From Treponema sp. (GTDB lineage Bacteria > Spirochaetota > Spirochaetia > Treponematales > Breznakiellaceae): 7,986 nt of DNA. The stretch is from assembly GCA_031276685.1 (NCBI GenBank), contig JAISMQ010000126.1, forward strand, positions 1 through 7,986, read 5' to 3'. Shown piece after piece: positions 6,055 through 7,986 of this stretch (position 1 is its first letter; each line of letters begins with the position of its first letter). A program made the translations under genes and the position numbers. Under the pieces are notes generated by a model that saw only the letters and a list, made by a program, of their open reading frames with translations, made no database searches and was not told the DNA's origin.

Positions 6055-7425
6055 ATGGCCGGCCAATACAGAAACCTGCTGTTCCTTCTGGCGGATCAGC
6101 TCCGCCACGACGCCCCGGGCTATGCCGAAAGTTACGGCGGCCCCGGACTGGCTGCTACACCCTGTATTGACCGGCTTGCCTCGCGGGGCATTGCGTACAC
6201 CAGGGCTTACACCCCCCTGCCCGTCTGCGCCCCGGCGCGGCAGTCCCTGCTCTGCGGAATGCATCCGGATTCCTTCGGGGCGTTCTGGAACCACGGCTTT
6301 TTTCACACCCCGGATTTTGACCCCCCTGCCGCGTTTACGCGGACGCTGGCCGAAAGCGGCCGGAGGGGCTGCTTTGTCGGCAAATGGGATGTCGCCCGGG
6401 GGACCGCGCCCGGCGGTTTCGGTTTTTCCTCGTGTTGCGGAAAAGCCGAGTACTCGCGTTTTTTTAACGAGCGTTACCCGGGGCTGAATTTTGAAGGCGG
6501 CTGGATGGGCTGCGAAAGCCCCGTTGCCCCGGAAGACGCGGACACCCATTTTTTTGCCCGCAAGGCTGCGGAGTTCGTTAGGGAAAAGCCGCAGGAAGGC
6601 TTCTTCCTGTGGGTGGATTTTGGGACGCCCCATCTGCCCTGCCGGCCAAGCGCGCCGTTTTCGACCATGTACGATCCGTTGGACATGCGGAAATGGCCCG
6701 GCTATGACGACACAAAAGAGGGCAAGCCCTATACCCACAAACAGCAGACCCTGAACTGGCGCCTGGAAAACGTCCCCTGGGGGGACATGGCCGCCCAGGT
6801 TGCCCGCTACTGCGGGGTCGTGTCCCAGCTTGATGACGCCATCGGCCTTATTATCAAGGCCCTGGAAGAAACGGGGCAGCTTGAAGACACCCTGGTGGTG
6901 CTTACTTCGGATCACGGGGACATGTGCGGCAACCACCGGATGTTCGACAAGCACAACAGCATGTACGATGACATTGTCAGAACGCCCCTGGTTGTAAGCG
7001 GGCCGTCTTTCACGCCCCAGGTGTCGGACGCCCTGGTTTCCAACTGCCTGGACCTTCCGGTTACGATCTGCGATCTTATGGGGCTCCCGCCGCTGCCGGG
7101 AGCGCACGGCATACGGCTTCCCCTTAACGGTGAAAAACCGCGCAGCCATGTAACATCGTCGTCCAACGGCCAGCAATTCGGCTTCTTCAATACCCGGATG
7201 ATCACCGACGGCCGGTACAAATACGTGTGGAACCTTACGGACACCGATGAATTCTACGACGGGGAACAGGACCCCGGGGAGTGCCGTAACCTGATCCACG
7301 ATCCCCGTTACGGGGAAAAAATAAAAGAATTCCGCGCCCTGCTCTACGGCGAACTAAAAGCCCACGGCGATCCGTTCGCAGGCGGATGGCTTGCCCCGCA
7401 GTTACTGGAGGGCAGAAAAATTTAG
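6055..7425 (+). CDS. Sulfatase-superfamily hydrolase 2, Cys-type (FGly-dependent)
   Basis: This 456-residue protein is a type I sulfatase-like enzyme. LLADQLRHD (11-19) supplies metal ligand D14 with Gln15 where many sulfatases have a second Asp; C58-A-P-A-R62 followed by QSLLCG is the C-x-P-x-R signature whose Cys is converted to formylglycine. G109-K110-W111-D112 matches the second signature except that the usual His is Asp. T191-P192-H193 is the substrate-binding His region, T284-S-D286-H287-G the metal site, and K299 precedes MYDDIVRTPL. The D-Q plus D-H metal set recalls the phosphonate monoester hydrolase-like branch, so sulfate or phosphate diesters are possible substrates. The enzyme needs a maturase (anaerobic radical-SAM anSME in an anaerobe), which is not in this window. 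There is no signal peptide, implying a cytoplasmic site. It starts 3 nt after oxidoreductase 2 with only a weak ribosome binding site, so coupled translation is likely. Confidence 0.9.
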   Translation: MAGQYRNLLFLLADQLRHDAPGYAESYGGPGLAATPCIDRLASRGIAYTRAYTPLPVCAPARQSLLCGMHPDSFGAFWNHGFFHTPDFDPPAAFTRTLAESGRRGCFVGKWDVARGTAPGGFGFSSCCGKAEYSRFFNERYPGLNFEGGWMGCESPVAPEDADTHFFARKAAEFVREKPQEGFFLWVDFGTPHLPCRPSAPFSTMYDPLDMRKWPGYDDTKEGKPYTHKQQTLNWRLENVPWGDMAAQVARYCGVVSQLDDAIGLIIKALEETGQLEDTLVVLTSDHGDMCGNHRMFDKHNSMYDDIVRTPLVVSGPSFTPQVSDALVSNCLDLPVTICDLMGLPPLPGAHGIRLPLNGEKPRSHVTSSSNGQQFGFFNTRMITDGRYKYVWNLTDTDEFYDGEQDPGECRNLIHDPRYGEKIKEFRALLYGELKAHGDPFAGGWLAPQLLEGRKI

Positions 7426-7431
7426 GCAACA

Positions 7432-7455
7432 AGCGTTTTAAGATTAAAAAACGCT
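7432..7455 (+). other. Intercistronic hairpin before the solute-binding gene
   Basis: AGCGTTTT (7432-7439) and AAAACGCT (7448-7455) form a perfect 8-bp stem around an 8-nt loop, starting 7 nt after the stop codon of hydrolase 2 and ending 32 nt before the next ATG. No T-tract follows, so a strong intrinsic terminator is unlikely. Hairpins at this place often protect or process an operon message so that the binding protein is made in excess, which is an inference here. It could also be a DNA operator. Confidence 0.45.
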
Positions 7456-7486
7456 GCACATAAATCTTTCAACACAAGGAGTAATC

Positions 7487-7986
7487 ATGAAAGAATTTAC
7501 CAAACTGTACCTGCTGCTGCTTATTGTGGCGGTAGCGGCGCTTTTTGCGGGCTGCAAGCCCAAAGACGCCGGGACGGGAACCGCTACGGGCAGTCCCGCC
7601 GCCGGAACCTTAAAAAAACTGGTTTTCGCCACCACCGAAAACACCGACCCCAACTACAGCTACAAAAACAAGCTGCCGGTTTGGGCGGAACTGGAAAAAC
7701 GTACCGGCGTGGAGATTGAATTCGAAGTTACCCCCGGCGCGGATTTTAACAGCGTTATGAGCGTGCGCCTGGCCGCCGGCGTTAACCTGCCCGACATTGT
7801 GCGCCTCCCTGCGGGCAACCCCCTCCAGTACGCGGTGAACGGCCTTATTATCCCGCTTAACGATCTTATTGCCCAGCACGGCCCAAGCATCACCGCGCTG
7901 TTTGAAAAGCGCCCCGATGTGCAAAAAACCCTTACCGCCCCGGACGGCAAGATCTACGTGGTAGCCGCCGTTGTCGATGCCCGGTC
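7487..7986 (+). CDS. ABC transporter solute-binding lipoprotein, LplA/LipO-like (3' truncated)
   Basis: The reading frame runs off the right edge with 166 complete codons; full-length relatives have roughly 500 residues. AAGGAG lies 5 nt before the ATG. MKEFTKLYLL starts a signal peptide with a hydrophobic core (7-20) and the lipobox L-F-A-G-C23, followed by a Lys/Gly/Ser/Thr/Ala-rich linker to about residue 41. The mature protein opens with the strand LKKLVFATT, then PVWAELEKRTGVEIEFEV, FNSVMSVRLAAG, LPDIVRLPAG, GLIIPLNDLI and TAPDGKIYVV, all characteristic of family 1 extracellular solute-binding proteins of the oligosaccharide type. It should be anchored in the periplasm-facing membrane leaflet and hand a sugar to permeases, presumably encoded just beyond the window. 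Its place after the catabolic genes suggests that it imports their substrate. Lys and Asn codons rise at the start, but base composition matches the neighbours. Confidence 0.9.
   Translation, partial: MKEFTKLYLLLLIVAVAALFAGCKPKDAGTGTATGSPAAGTLKKLVFATTENTDPNYSYKNKLPVWAELEKRTGVEIEFEVTPGADFNSVMSVRLAAGVNLPDIVRLPAGNPLQYAVNGLIIPLNDLIAQHGPSITALFEKRPDVQKTLTAPDGKIYVVAAVVDAR

Noticed and set aside
5182..7299. Antisense open frame of 705 codons across oxidoreductase 2 and hydrolase 2
   Set aside because: It overlaps two genes with clear family motifs on the + strand, shows no domain pattern, is low in complexity and rich in Arg/Gly/Val, and is explained by GC-rich third positions that remove stops from the opposite strand.
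7438..7466. Separate promoter for the solute-binding lipoprotein
   Set aside because: The best -35 and -10 candidates (TTAAGA, and CATAAA or TAAATC) match the consensus poorly or with bad spacing and overlap the hairpin; not strong enough to list as a feature.

Overview
The window looks like spirochaete DNA, most plausibly a termite-gut or other gut Treponema relative. The main clues are the 'TFTMEGGEIAGNKA'-type beta-helix repeats at the left edge, which are typical of large Treponema surface proteins, a LplA/LipO-like solute-binding lipoprotein at the right edge, and strong GC-rich third-position codon use with AT-richer intergenic DNA. This assignment rests on recalled family character and has not been searched.

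Layout, all on the + strand. (1) 3-548 is the 3' end of a beta-helix repeat surface protein, followed by a GC hairpin at 583-601. (2) 602-758 is a regulatory gap with a promoter-like pair, a perfect palindrome inside the promoter spacer and a second palindrome 30 bp upstream. (3) 759-7425 is a compact gene run: TIM-barrel sugar isomerase/epimerase-like protein, sulfatase-superfamily hydrolase 1, Gfo/Idh/MocA oxidoreductase 1, AraC-type regulator, Gfo/Idh/MocA oxidoreductase 2 and sulfatase-superfamily hydrolase 2. Gene gaps range from a 1-nt overlap to 82 nt. (4) A 61-nt gap with a perfect 8-bp hairpin leads to a solute-binding lipoprotein that runs off the right edge. No RNA gene, IS element, CRISPR array or origin is visible.

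The locus reads as a carbohydrate-utilisation operon: import by an ABC transporter (binding protein here, permeases presumably beyond the edge), removal of an ester group by two hydrolases without visible signal peptides, and sugar oxidation/isomerisation by two NAD(P)-type dehydrogenases and a TIM-barrel enzyme, under an AraC-type regulator encoded inside the run. No glycoside hydrolase is present in the window, so an oxidation-based route of glycoside breakdown is possible. The most notable points are active-site departures: hydrolase 1 has T-T-S-G-Y where sulfatases have C-x-P-x-R; hydrolase 2 keeps C-A-P-A-R but has GKWD instead of GKWH; oxidoreductase 2 has Ser where oxidoreductase 1 has Asp in the active-site helix; and the TIM-barrel protein has Lys where a metal-binding Glu is usual.
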